Assembly: GCF_006874465.1 (NCBI RefSeq)
Contig: NZ_VIRL01000001.1
Coordinates: 124,001-188,000, forward strand
Direction: 5' to 3'
DNA: 64,000 bases
DNA from: Microbispora bryophytorum
GTDB lineage: Bacteria > Actinomycetota > Actinomycetes > Streptosporangiales > Streptosporangiaceae
Of the stretch, positions 17,692 through 25,881 are shown in pieces (position 1 is the stretch's first letter; every line of letters begins with the position of its first letter). The translations under genes were made by a program, and so were the position numbers. The notes beneath the pieces were generated by a model that was not told where the DNA came from, ran no database searches, and was given only the letters and a program-made list of their open reading frames with translations.

Positions 17692-18666
17692 TTATTCGGG
17701 CGTTACCTTCCCGCCGCCCTCCCAGGCGTTGTCCCGCCAGACGTTCCCGCGGCCATGGGCGTCCCAGTACGCCACCGGACCCGCGGATCCTCCCTTGGGC
17801 CACACCTTGCGGCTGAAGACGTTGCCGATGACCTTGATGTTCGACGAGGTGCCCTTGGCGCCCGCCCCCGCGTACAACGCCCAGCCGCCGCCCGCCAGCA
17901 GGTTGCCCTCGACCGTCACATCCCGGACCACGCCGAAATCCTGGAACAGCGCGATGGCGCTGGTCTGGTCGAGCGTATTGACCGCCACATTGTGGCGAAT
18001 GATCAATTCGGTTCCCTTGGCGGGCGGTCCGGACGACATGATCATATCGACGTGATCGTCTTTGTAGAGTTTCGGATCATGGACGTAGTTGTCCTCGATG
18101 AGGCCCTGCTCGGTGCTGATGCCGTTGGAGATCGTGTGAATATTCGTCCGCCGCACGGTGATCATCACACCCTGGTTGAGAACGCCGAACTGCGTGCGTT
18201 CCCTGCCGTTGCCGAAGATCTCGACGTCCTCGACCGTCAGCCCGGAGTGCCCCTGCCGCTGGAGGATCCCCCACCAGCCCGGCGTGCCGCGAACCCTGGT
18301 GTTGCGGATGGTGACGTCGTCGGCCTCGACCGTGATGGCGCCGTTCACCTCCAGACCGTCGATGACCGTGCCGTCCCTGGTCACGGTGATCGATTCGGAC
18401 GGGCGCAGCTTCAGCCCCTTGGGCACTCCGGTGTTGTCCGGTCCCGGCCAGGCCGCCGGCCGCGACGGTGAGGGCGCGGGGCTCGGCGTGGTGCGCGCCG
18501 TCGGCGTCGTCGGCGGGGTGGGGCGTCCCGGGCCGCCGTCCGTGGTCGCCTGGCACGCGGTCTGCGAGGTCACCAGTACGGCTCCCGCGAGCAGGACCGC
18601 CGTACGCCTCGTCACCGCCCGGCGCACGCCGGGCCGATTCCGCGGGCGATGCGAACGCACCGGCAT
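17692..18666 (-). CDS. secreted beta-helix lipoprotein, paralogue of the neighbouring gene
   Basis: 324 residues from the ATG at 18666; an ATG at 18717 would add 17 residues. The signal peptide ends in the lipobox-like TSQTAC. A short Pro/Thr linker (about 35 residues against about 230 in the neighbour) leads to a beta-helix domain with the same order of strands (GTVIDGLEVNGAITV, LTVEDVEIFGNG, HTISNGISTEQGLIEDNY, GGGWALYAGAGAKGTSSN). Near-identity over most of the domain indicates tandem duplication followed by divergence of the linker. The function is unknown beyond a likely carbohydrate-associated surface role. Confidence 0.75.
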   Translation of the reverse strand: MPVRSHRPRNRPGVRRAVTRRTAVLLAGAVLVTSQTACQATTDGGPGRPTPPTTPTARTTPSPAPSPSRPAAWPGPDNTGVPKGLKLRPSESITVTRDGTVIDGLEVNGAITVEADDVTIRNTRVRGTPGWWGILQRQGHSGLTVEDVEIFGNGRERTQFGVLNQGVMITVRRTNIHTISNGISTEQGLIEDNYVHDPKLYKDDHVDMIMSSGPPAKGTELIIRHNVAVNTLDQTSAIALFQDFGVVRDVTVEGNLLAGGGWALYAGAGAKGTSSNIKVIGNVFSRKVWPKGGSAGPVAYWDAHGRGNVWRDNAWEGGGKVTPE

Positions 18667-18819
18667 GACGTGATGCGGCTCACCGCGTTCTCCCCCCTGC
18701 GCCCGTCGTGCGGGCATGTCGGCGCCGGCATTTGAGCGGATCTCCGGCCGCCATCACCGTACCGGGCGGGTCCGCGTCACGCCGGGAATACCGGCGGCGA
18801 GCCTGCGCGCCTGGTCCGG

Positions 18820-19629
18820 CTACGCCTTGTCGCCGCGGCTGAGCAGGTCCACCAGCGCCGGAGGCGTCCAGCGCTTCACCGTCTGGCGGAAGCTGCTCTT
18901 CCACTCCTCTCCGGGCCGCTGTTTGAAGAGGGTCGTGTGGTCGGCGCCCGTCTCCTCCCCCGGCCGGCCGTTCGTGTAGTAGTACAGCGCCATCGAACGG
19001 CGGGCACGGTCGTCCGGGCACGTGAGCGGGTCGGGATGCCCGTGGTTCGCGTCGTCGGTCGTGGCGAAGACGACGAAGCGGTTGAAGACCGGCAGGATCT
19101 TGTGCTCGCAGCCGGTCATGTCCTTGTCCCAGAGCTGCAGGTGACCGCCGTAGTCCTCTTTCCAGTCCTTGTTGAGGTAGAGCAGCCCGTTGAGCCGGCG
19201 GTCGAGGTTGAGCCTGCGGTGCCGGTTGAAGTCGGCGTGCACCTTCAGGAAGCCTCCGGGCTTGATCTGGTGCAGGCCGCCGCCCTCCAGGTGCGGATCG
19301 GAGACGAGCTGCGTGATCCCCGTCAGCCGTTCGAGGAACTCGACGAACACCTGGCCGTTGAACTCGGCGAGCAGGTGGCGGGTGGCGGGGCCCATCCGCT
19401 CGGTGTCCGACAGCGCGAGCTTGATCTCGCGCGAGCTGTCGAACTGCTGCCAGCTCGCGTCCCGCGGCTCCGGGAACTCCTCCAGGATCGGCTCCAGCGC
19501 ACCGGGCGGCAGGAAGTCGTCGATCACCACGTGCCGGAACGGCGCGGCGCCGAGGAAGTCCTCGCGCCTGCGGTCGGCCAGCGGGAACAGGTCCTCCCGA
19601 CGGAAGGTGAACCTTTGGGTCTCCTGCAT
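18820..19629 (-). CDS. 2OG-Fe(II) oxygenase, prolyl-4-hydroxylase-like
   Basis: 269 residues from the ATG at 19629, chosen for the GGGAG ribosome site six bases upstream. The metal ligands H-x-D are in FLKVHADFNRH, with the preceding GGGLHQIKPGG loop and the strand LLYLNKDWKEDYGGHLQLWD typical of the PF13640-type fold. The distal histidine is in DANHGHPDPL and the following arginines could bind 2-oxoglutarate. It is the second such oxygenase in this locus. Similar proteins hydroxylate sugars or peptides in surface-glycan clusters; the substrate is not determined. The 290-bp divergent gap (19630-19919) before the next gene holds no gene that can be supported. Confidence 0.75.
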   Translation of the reverse strand: MQETQRFTFRREDLFPLADRRREDFLGAAPFRHVVIDDFLPPGALEPILEEFPEPRDASWQQFDSSREIKLALSDTERMGPATRHLLAEFNGQVFVEFLERLTGITQLVSDPHLEGGGLHQIKPGGFLKVHADFNRHRRLNLDRRLNGLLYLNKDWKEDYGGHLQLWDKDMTGCEHKILPVFNRFVVFATTDDANHGHPDPLTCPDDRARRSMALYYYTNGRPGEETGADHTTLFKQRPGEEWKSSFRQTVKRWTPPALVDLLSRGDKA

Positions 19630-19919
19630 CGAATTCTCCCTCGCCGCCGGCTGAAAGGTGTCTGTCTCGATCCGTCGCCCCCGTGCTCGCCACCGCACGA
19701 TCCGCCGGACGCTTCCCGGGCGGCTCGGAACGGCGAGGCTCCGACTTGAATATCGTGCGGCGAATCCGCCCGCGTTACAGCGCCGCGCCCGGGCCGGAGC
19801 TCTCACCTTGCCGCGTTGGACGCGCAACACCAGGGCGAAGATCGCGGAATGCATTGCCTGCCGGATGCACCGCATTTAGCATGCGCCTGGCGGGCAGTTC
19901 CCGACCCCCGGAGGGCCGC

Positions 19920-20843
19920 ATGTCCGAGACCCCGCGAATCGCGGTCGTCGTCGTCACCTACAACAGCGCGCGCGTGCTGGCAGACTGCCTGCAGTCGCTC
20001 GCCGCGGGCGCGCGGGGCGCCGACCTCGTGCAGGTGATCGTCGCCGACAACGCGTCACGGGACGAGTCCGTACCGCTCGCCGAGCGAGCCGGGGCGACGG
20101 TGGTGCCGCTGGGCCGCAACGCGGGGTACGCGGCGGCCATCAACGCGGGCGTCGCCGCCCTCGACCGCGAGGGACACCTCGACCGCGTCGACGCGGTCGC
20201 CATCCTCAACCCCGACTGCCGCACCCGGGAAGGGGCGCTCACCCGTCTCGCCGCCGCACTGCACGCCCCCGGCCGCGGCATCGCCGTACCCCGGCTGATC
20301 AGCCCGGACGGCCATACGCATCCCTCCCTGCGCCGTGCCCCCACCGTACGCGGCGCGCTGGCCGAGGCGGTGATCGGCGGACGGCTCGCGGACCGTGTCG
20401 GGCGGCTCGGCGAGGTGATCACCGATCCCCGCCGGTACCGGACGCCGGGCACCGCCACGTGGGCCACCGGGGCCGCCCTGCTCGTCTCCGTGGCGGCCGT
20501 ACGCGACCTCGGGCCGTGGGACGAGTCCTTCCTGCTCTACAGCGAGGAGACCGAGTTCGCGCTGCGGGCGGCCGACCGGGGCTGGACGCTCTGGTACGAA
20601 CCCGAGGCCGTGGTCGAGCACATCGGCGGCGAGGCGAACGTCAACCCCGTGCTGGCCGCGCTGCTCACGACGAACCGGGTGCGGCTGTTCCGGCGGCGGC
20701 GCGGGCCGGTCTCCTCCGTCGCCTTCTATCTGGCCGTGGTTCTCGGCGAGGCGCTGCGCGCGCTCGCCGGACGGCGTACGGCGAGGGCCTCGCTGGTGGC
20801 CCTGCTGCGGCCCTCCCGGCGCATGCGGGTGCTGCCGCGATGA
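19920..20843 (+). CDS. family 2 glycosyltransferase (rhamnosyltransferase-like)
   Basis: 307 residues from the ATG at 19920 with GGAGGG before it. GT-A fold: IAVVVVTYNSARVLADCL, the nucleotide-binding IVADNASRDES, GRNAGYAAAINAGV, and the metal-binding AILNPDCR (D-x-D variant). The acceptor part contains GPWDESFLLYSEETEFALRA, which is the ED motif region of WbbL-type dTDP-rhamnosyltransferases. With rmlABCD in the same locus, rhamnosyl transfer is a reasonable guess. It is followed 63 bp later by an RmlC-like gene. Confidence 0.85.
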   Translation: MSETPRIAVVVVTYNSARVLADCLQSLAAGARGADLVQVIVADNASRDESVPLAERAGATVVPLGRNAGYAAAINAGVAALDREGHLDRVDAVAILNPDCRTREGALTRLAAALHAPGRGIAVPRLISPDGHTHPSLRRAPTVRGALAEAVIGGRLADRVGRLGEVITDPRRYRTPGTATWATGAALLVSVAAVRDLGPWDESFLLYSEETEFALRAADRGWTLWYEPEAVVEHIGGEANVNPVLAALLTTNRVRLFRRRRGPVSSVAFYLAVVLGEALRALAGRRTARASLVALLRPSRRMRVLPR

Positions 20844-20906
20844 GCGGGCGGGGCGGCTCGGCGGAGGCGGCGTAACGGCGGGCCCGTCCGCCGCGACTAC
20901 AGACAT

Positions 20907-21452
20907 GTGAAAGTGACGCGACTCGCCCTGGAGGGCGTGCTGCTGTTCGTCCCCACGCCCCACCACGACGAGCGCGGCTTCTTCACCCGGACCTTCGACA
21001 CCGCCGTCGCCGCCGAGCACGGGCTCGACCCCGCCGCCTTCATCCAGGACAGCCAGTCACGCTCCCGCAAGGGCACCGTCCGCGGCATGCACGGCCGTTC
21101 GGGGCGTGGCGAGGCCAAGCTCGTCCGATGCGCCCGCGGCGCCGTCCTCGATGTGCTGGTGGATGCCAGGCCCGGCTCGCCGACCTTCGGCCGGCACCTG
21201 TCGGTGCTGCTCGACGACGAGACGTTCGCCCATCTGTACGTGCCTCCGGGCCTCTTGCACGGTTACCAGGCGCTGACCGAGGCCGACGTGTGCTACCGCA
21301 TCGACCGGGAGCACGACCCGTCGGAGGATCTCGCCGTGCGGTACGACGACCCGGATCTCGCGCTTCCGTGGCCGCTGCCGGTCGGCCCGATCAGCGGCCG
21401 GGACCTGTCAGCCGGGTCCTGGGCCGAGCTGCGCGACCGCCTCGGGGCGTAG
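20907..21452 (+). CDS. RmlC-like sugar 3,5-epimerase, divergent
   Basis: 181 residues, GTG start. The cupin fold of dTDP-4-dehydrorhamnose 3,5-epimerases is clear: DERGFFTRTF, RKGTVRGMHGR with the catalytic histidine, VLVDARPGSPTFG, and YVPPGLLHGYQAL. The segment where the catalytic tyrosine normally sits reads CYRIDREHDPSED, with His where other members have Tyr. The product may therefore be a 3-epimerase, 5-epimerase or isomerase for another NDP-sugar. A canonical rmlC lies at 35376. The 3' end overlaps the convergent polymerase gene by 45 bp. Confidence 0.8.
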   Translation: MKVTRLALEGVLLFVPTPHHDERGFFTRTFDTAVAAEHGLDPAAFIQDSQSRSRKGTVRGMHGRSGRGEAKLVRCARGAVLDVLVDARPGSPTFGRHLSVLLDDETFAHLYVPPGLLHGYQALTEADVCYRIDREHDPSEDLAVRYDDPDLALPWPLPVGPISGRDLSAGSWAELRDRLGA

Positions 21453-22799
21453 CCCGGCACGTGCCGCCACCGCCGCGGTCGGGGCGGGGGCCGCGGCCGC
21501 GTTCTCGGCCTTCAGCGCGCGCAGCAGCGAGCCGGCGGCACCGATCAGCAGGAACATCAGGCTGGTGACCCCGGGATAGGACAGCAGGTCGAAGGTGGCC
21601 GCGCCGACGAGCGGAACCAGCAGGCAGGCGGCGATGGTCAGGGCCAGGTTGCGGACGTTGGGATCGCGGCTGAGCCGCCGTGCGCGCAGCGCCACGATCA
21701 CGCCGCAGACGATGACGCCGACGAAGGCCACCACGCCGACTACACCGGTCTCCACCAGCGACAGCAGGTACTGGTTGTCGAACACCTGGTGCTTGTAGGG
21801 GTACCAGGTGCCGATGCCCCGGCCGAAGAGCGGATGCTTGGTGACCTCCGTCAGCGCGAACGGGTAGTCGTGCGTGCGGTAGAGGATGCTGTCGTCGGAC
21901 CCGGCGTTCGCGAACAGGTTGTAGAAGGTGCCGAGCAGCCCGGGGGCCGCCACCTTCATCGCTCCGAGGAACACGGCGAGCGCCCCCAGGCTCACCAAGC
22001 AGCGCCTGAGCGGCCAGCCGGTGAACAGCACCGCGCCGACCACGACCGTCCCGAGCACGGCCGACCTGGAGACCGAGAACATCAGCCCGGCCGCGATCAG
22101 GGCCGCGCACAGCCACCAGCGCCGCCATGGCTCGCCCCGATCCCGCGCCTGCAGGGCGAAGTGCGCCGCGAACGGCAGGACCATCGAGCAGAACACTCCG
22201 AACTCGATCGGGTGGCCCAGCGTCGCGGCCACCCGGCGCAGGTCCGCACGCGACATCACGGTCTCGGTGCCCTCGACGGAGGTGTGCCGGAACCCGGGCA
22301 GGGACATGTAGGTCGTGGGGTCGAACTCCAGCAGGTACTGGCAGACGGCGACGACCGACACGATCGCGCCGGCCACCACGACCGTCTTGAGCACGAAGTC
22401 GAGCCGGTCCCGTCCCCTGACGCCGTCGCACATCATGAGCACGAGCCCGACGTACCCGGCGAACAGCACCAGGGAGTGGTCCGCCAGGTTGAGCTCGTCC
22501 GAGGGCAGGTATCCGAGGCTGGCGAAGCCGTAGCAGGTCAGGAACGCCATGCCGTACGCGAAGATCGCGGTGCGAACGGGGTTGGCACCCTTGGCGGCGC
22601 CGAGGGTGGTGGTGAACTGCGCCAGGAGCCAGACGAGGAGGAGCAGGAGGGCGACGACGTCGGCGAGCGTCAGCGACATCGGCAGCCCGCGCAGGACGAG
22701 CCGGGCCGGGATGAGCAGCAGGGCGAGCGCGAACAGGCAGACGAGCGTCGCGCCGTCGGCGTGCCGACGCGATCCGGGCAGCGAGCTGTCGATCCTCAC
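21408..22799 (-). CDS. Wzy-like O-antigen ligase/polymerase family membrane protein
   Basis: 463 residues from the GTG at 22799 (GGGAG four bases upstream); a GTG at 22817 is an alternative. About ten to twelve hydrophobic helices are visible, with a large periplasmic loop containing the family pattern NLFANAGSDDSILYRTHDYP and HPLFGRGIGTWYPYKHQVFDNQYLLSLVETG. The H-x-x-F-G-x-G motif is characteristic of the O-antigen ligase/Wzy_C superfamily. It should polymerise lipid-linked repeat units on the outer face of the membrane. It is the third gene of an operon with two chain-length proteins. Confidence 0.85.
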   Translation of the reverse strand: MRIDSSLPGSRRHADGATLVCLFALALLLIPARLVLRGLPMSLTLADVVALLLLLVWLLAQFTTTLGAAKGANPVRTAIFAYGMAFLTCYGFASLGYLPSDELNLADHSLVLFAGYVGLVLMMCDGVRGRDRLDFVLKTVVVAGAIVSVVAVCQYLLEFDPTTYMSLPGFRHTSVEGTETVMSRADLRRVAATLGHPIEFGVFCSMVLPFAAHFALQARDRGEPWRRWWLCAALIAAGLMFSVSRSAVLGTVVVGAVLFTGWPLRRCLVSLGALAVFLGAMKVAAPGLLGTFYNLFANAGSDDSILYRTHDYPFALTEVTKHPLFGRGIGTWYPYKHQVFDNQYLLSLVETGVVGVVAFVGVIVCGVIVALRARRLSRDPNVRNLALTIAACLLVPLVGAATFDLLSYPGVTSLMFLLIGAAGSLLRALKAENAAAAPAPTAAVAARAGLRPEAVAQLGPGPG

Positions 22800-22822
22800 G
22801 GGACTCCCGATGGTCACGGCTG

Positions 22823-23563
22823 TCAGCGCCGGAGCAACGGCGCCGACTCCGTCCGCGCGCCGGCTGGATAGGCGGATCCGTTGAGGGACGGCTGGGGCTT
22901 CGCGGCGCCGGAGCGGGCGCGGCGCGACCGCGCCCCGCTTTCGACGGCGAAGGCGGCGGCCATGCTCAGGAACAGGCCCATCGCCAGCGCGACGCACGCC
23001 GCCCGCAGCCTGCTCCCCGTCTTCTCCTCGGGTGTGGTCGGCGGCACGACCTCGAACGCCCTGAGATAGGTGGCCCGTGGCGCGCCCAGCGCCCGCTGCT
23101 GCTCGACCAGCTTGTCCTGGGCGATCCGGCCGAGCCGCGCCACCACGTCATGGGCCTCCCGCGCCGTCGGGGCCTCCGCGGAGATGACGACGAACGGCAG
23201 CGTGATCATCAGCTCCGGATTGGTCGTGCCGTTGCTGATCTTGTAGGTGGTGCGTCCACCGGGCGTCACCCCCACCCGCTGCGCGACCTCGCCCGTGCTG
23301 AGGCCCTGGATGAGGATCGAGGCGGAAAGGCCCAGCCCGCTGTCGACGTTGACCAGCGGGTTCGTCACCGGGTTGGGGAACTTGGGATCCGCGGGCAGGC
23401 TTCCCCCGCCGCGGGGGACGGTCAGCACGAGGCTCGAGGAGCACACGAAGGTCTTCGGGAACATGACGTAGACGCCGGCCGCCCCCGCGAGCACGAGTAC
23501 GAAGACGGGGAAGGTGACGTACCACCGCCGGAACAGGACGAGGACCGTCGCCCAGAAGTCCAT
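22823..23563 (-). CDS. Wzz-like polysaccharide chain-length/co-polymerase protein (paralogue 2)
   Basis: 246 residues with two membrane helices (near residues 14-35 and 193-211) flanking an extracytoplasmic domain, the topology of Wzz/CapA-type polysaccharide co-polymerases. A Pro-rich loop with VLTVPRGGGSLPADPKFPNP and a second helix preceded by EVVPPTTPEEKTGSRLR are notable. The short cytoplasmic tail has no kinase or Walker motif. It follows a paralogous gene with three bases between stop and start and precedes the Wzy-like gene. Confidence 0.75.
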   Translation of the reverse strand: MDFWATVLVLFRRWYVTFPVFVLVLAGAAGVYVMFPKTFVCSSSLVLTVPRGGGSLPADPKFPNPVTNPLVNVDSGLGLSASILIQGLSTGEVAQRVGVTPGGRTTYKISNGTTNPELMITLPFVVISAEAPTAREAHDVVARLGRIAQDKLVEQQRALGAPRATYLRAFEVVPPTTPEEKTGSRLRAACVALAMGLFLSMAAAFAVESGARSRRARSGAAKPQPSLNGSAYPAGARTESAPLLRR

Positions 23564-23566
23564 GCG

Positions 23567-24484
23567 TCAGTCCTTGTCGTCGTCCGTGCGCGCGTCTCTG
23601 GTCACACTCGCGAAGCGACGGTCGTCGTCGGCGCGCAGCGCCTCGGCCGCGTCCTGCCCCTTCACCGGCTCCGTCACGACGACGATCTCCTGGGTGTCCC
23701 ACAGGACCACGTCATCGTCCTCGTACGCCGAGACGACGGGAGCCACGGGAGCGACGGGAGCCATGGGGACCGCCGGGCGCGCGGCGGCGGCCGGCGGCGG
23801 CGCGGGCTCGCGCGGGGGTGGCGGGGCGTTGCGGAGCAGCGGGACCCGGCCTCTGCGCGTCAGAGCGTAGGCCAGGCCGAGACCCGCGCAGGCGACCAGA
23901 AGGCCGACGCCGGCCGCCAGCTGCCACCGCGTGGACGTCATGGCCTCCGGCTTGGAGGCCGGCACGATGTTGGCGACCGTGAGATAGGTCGAGGGCGGGG
24001 CGCCGAGCGTCTGCTGCCACCCGGTCAGCTCGTCGCGGACGCGCCGCTGCGCCTTCGTCAGAACGCTGGAGGCGACCGCCGGGGACGGCGCCACGACGCG
24101 GATGTAGATGTACGGCCCGCTGATGTCCAGAACCCGGGGGTTGCTTCGCCCGTCGTCGATCGTGATCGTGGTGGGCCCGTCCTTGGGCGCGCCGAGCTGC
24201 GTCCACACGTCCTGCGTGTTCATGGACTGGATGACGATGCTCGCGGCCGTCTTCAGCGCATCGTTGAACTGCAGGAGCGGGTTGCCCCGGGGCAGGGGGC
24301 GGTTCGGGTCCCGGGAATAGACGCCGCCGTTGACGGGCGTGGCCAGCACCAGCGAGGTGTCCGCCTCGTAACGCGTCGGGGCGAGGACGAAGGTGACCGT
24401 GCCGGCCAGGATGGAGATCGCCAGCAGGGGGAGCCCGATCGACCATTTTCGTAAGAGACCGGCGGTCGTCGTCCAGAACTCCAC
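23567..24484 (-). CDS. Wzz-like polysaccharide chain-length/co-polymerase protein (paralogue 1)
   Basis: 305 residues from a GTG at 24484 preceded by GGGGGGA. The start V-E-F-W aligns with M-D-F-W of its downstream paralogue. Two membrane helices flank an outer domain (YEADTSLVLATPVNGGVYS). The second helix is preceded by IVPASKPEAMTSTRW, the Pro-rich motif of Wzz-type proteins. The cytoplasmic tail is long, Pro/Ala-rich and acidic, ending DDDKD, and carries no ATP-binding site. It heads a three-gene operon with the second Wzz-like gene and the polymerase, and is divergent from an acyltransferase gene. Confidence 0.75.
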   Translation of the reverse strand: MEFWTTTAGLLRKWSIGLPLLAISILAGTVTFVLAPTRYEADTSLVLATPVNGGVYSRDPNRPLPRGNPLLQFNDALKTAASIVIQSMNTQDVWTQLGAPKDGPTTITIDDGRSNPRVLDISGPYIYIRVVAPSPAVASSVLTKAQRRVRDELTGWQQTLGAPPSTYLTVANIVPASKPEAMTSTRWQLAAGVGLLVACAGLGLAYALTRRGRVPLLRNAPPPPREPAPPPAAAARPAVPMAPVAPVAPVVSAYEDDDVVLWDTQEIVVVTEPVKGQDAAEALRADDDRRFASVTRDARTDDDKD

Positions 24485-24670
24485 GTATCCCCCCGGCCTG
24501 TCCAGTGCCGTCGGCCTGCCAGCAGGCGTCCGGACCCTGCTTGGATACATCGTGACGCGCGGCTGTCACGTTACAACGTTCCGACGTCCTGCGCCGGGTG
24601 GTTACATTCGGCGGCATCCCACCGATATACGGTGCGGCGACCGGTCCGGGCGACGACGGGAGTGCGGCGG

Positions 24671-25855
24671 ATGGAGTCCACTGCGGGTCAGGCGACGTCC
24701 CCGTCCACCCGGGCGGCACGCGCGCCCACACGCCTGCCGGGCCTCGACGGGATCCGCGGGATCGCGGCCCTGTTCGTGGTCCTGCACCACTGCTGGCTGC
24801 TGTCCTTCCCGGGCTTTCCCGCCGACACGGGCCCCGCGTGGGCCGGCTGGCTCGTCTACGGGCACCTCGCGGTGGTGATGTTCATCGTCCTGTCGGGGTT
24901 CTCGCTGGCGGTCTCGCCGGCCAACTCGGGCTGGCGGCTGAACAGCCTCCGCCGGTTCGCCTACCGGCGGGCCTGGCGCATCCTCCCGCCCTACTGGGCA
25001 GCCCTGCTGTTCAGCCTCGTGGTCGCGTGGACGCTGATCCCGCAGCCCGGGCAGAGCGACCCGACCGTGAAGTCCGTCGTCGTCTACGGCCTGCTGGTCC
25101 AGGACCTGTTCGGCTCGCCGAGCCCCAACGGCGCCTTCTGGTCCATCGCGGTGGAGGCGCAGCTCTACATCGTGTTCCCGCTGATGCTCCTCGTGCTGCG
25201 ACGGGCCGGCGCGGCCGTCCTGCTCACCGTCCTGACCGTCGTCGTGGCCCTCATCGGGCTGCTCGCGCCGAGCGTCCCCGCGGTGGACCTGTTCATGCGG
25301 CTGACCCCGCAGTTCGCGGTACTCTTCGCGATCGGCGCGGTCGCCGCGGGAGTGGCGGCGGCCATGGCGCGGGGCATCACGGCGCACGAGGAGGCCCACG
25401 AGGACGCGTCGCCGTGGCCGTCGCGTCTGCCCTGGCTGGCCCTGGCCGCCGCGACACCCGTCGTCCTGCTGATCGTCGTGCGTGGTCCCGGGTGGACGGT
25501 CGACCACTACTTCTGGGTCGACCTGGCCGTCGGCCCGGCGGTCGGGCTGCTGCTCGCCTCCGTGGCGGCCGGTCGGCCCCGGCCCCTCGTGCGCCTGCTC
25601 GACACGGGGGCGCTGCGCCGGCTCGGCTCGTTCTCCTACAGCCTCTACCTCATCCACGCGCCGATCGTGGTGGTGGTGAACCGCATGGTCCTGGCCCCCC
25701 GTCTCGCCCCGGGCGTGACGATGTTCCTGGCCACGCTCGTGCTGACCGTGCCGCTCGCGCTGCTCGCGGCGTGGCTGTTCGCGTCGGTCTTCGAGCTGCC
25801 GTTCCAGCGCCACCGCGGCTGGGGGGCGCTGCGGGCGGCGGTCCTGCGGCGGTAG
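24671..25855 (+). CDS. acyltransferase 3 family membrane protein (OafA/YrhL type)
   Basis: 394 residues from the ATG at 24671 (GGGAG eight bases upstream). Ten or so helices; the family's catalytic features are RLPGLDGIRGIAALFVVLHH with the conserved histidine near the end of helix 1, RRFAYRRAWRILPPYW, and FWSIAVEAQLYIVFPL. The C-terminal LGSFSYSLYLIHAPIV is also typical. These proteins transfer acetyl or other acyl groups onto polysaccharide sugars. Its stop codon lies in the loop of a perfect hairpin shared with the convergent methyltransferase gene. Confidence 0.9.
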   Translation: MESTAGQATSPSTRAARAPTRLPGLDGIRGIAALFVVLHHCWLLSFPGFPADTGPAWAGWLVYGHLAVVMFIVLSGFSLAVSPANSGWRLNSLRRFAYRRAWRILPPYWAALLFSLVVAWTLIPQPGQSDPTVKSVVVYGLLVQDLFGSPSPNGAFWSIAVEAQLYIVFPLMLLVLRRAGAAVLLTVLTVVVALIGLLAPSVPAVDLFMRLTPQFAVLFAIGAVAAGVAAAMARGITAHEEAHEDASPWPSRLPWLALAAATPVVLLIVVRGPGWTVDHYFWVDLAVGPAVGLLLASVAAGRPRPLVRLLDTGALRRLGSFSYSLYLIHAPIVVVVNRMVLAPRLAPGVTMFLATLVLTVPLALLAAWLFASVFELPFQRHRGWGALRAAVLRR

Positions 25856-25865
25856 CCGCCGCAGG
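25843..25865. terminator. bidirectional hairpin over the acyltransferase stop codon
   Basis: CCTGCGGCGG (25843-25852) and its exact complement (25856-25865) enclose TAG, which is the stop codon. It lies between convergent genes, so it could end transcripts from both sides. Confidence 0.7.
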
Positions 25866-25881
25866 ATCCCTCCGGACCGGT

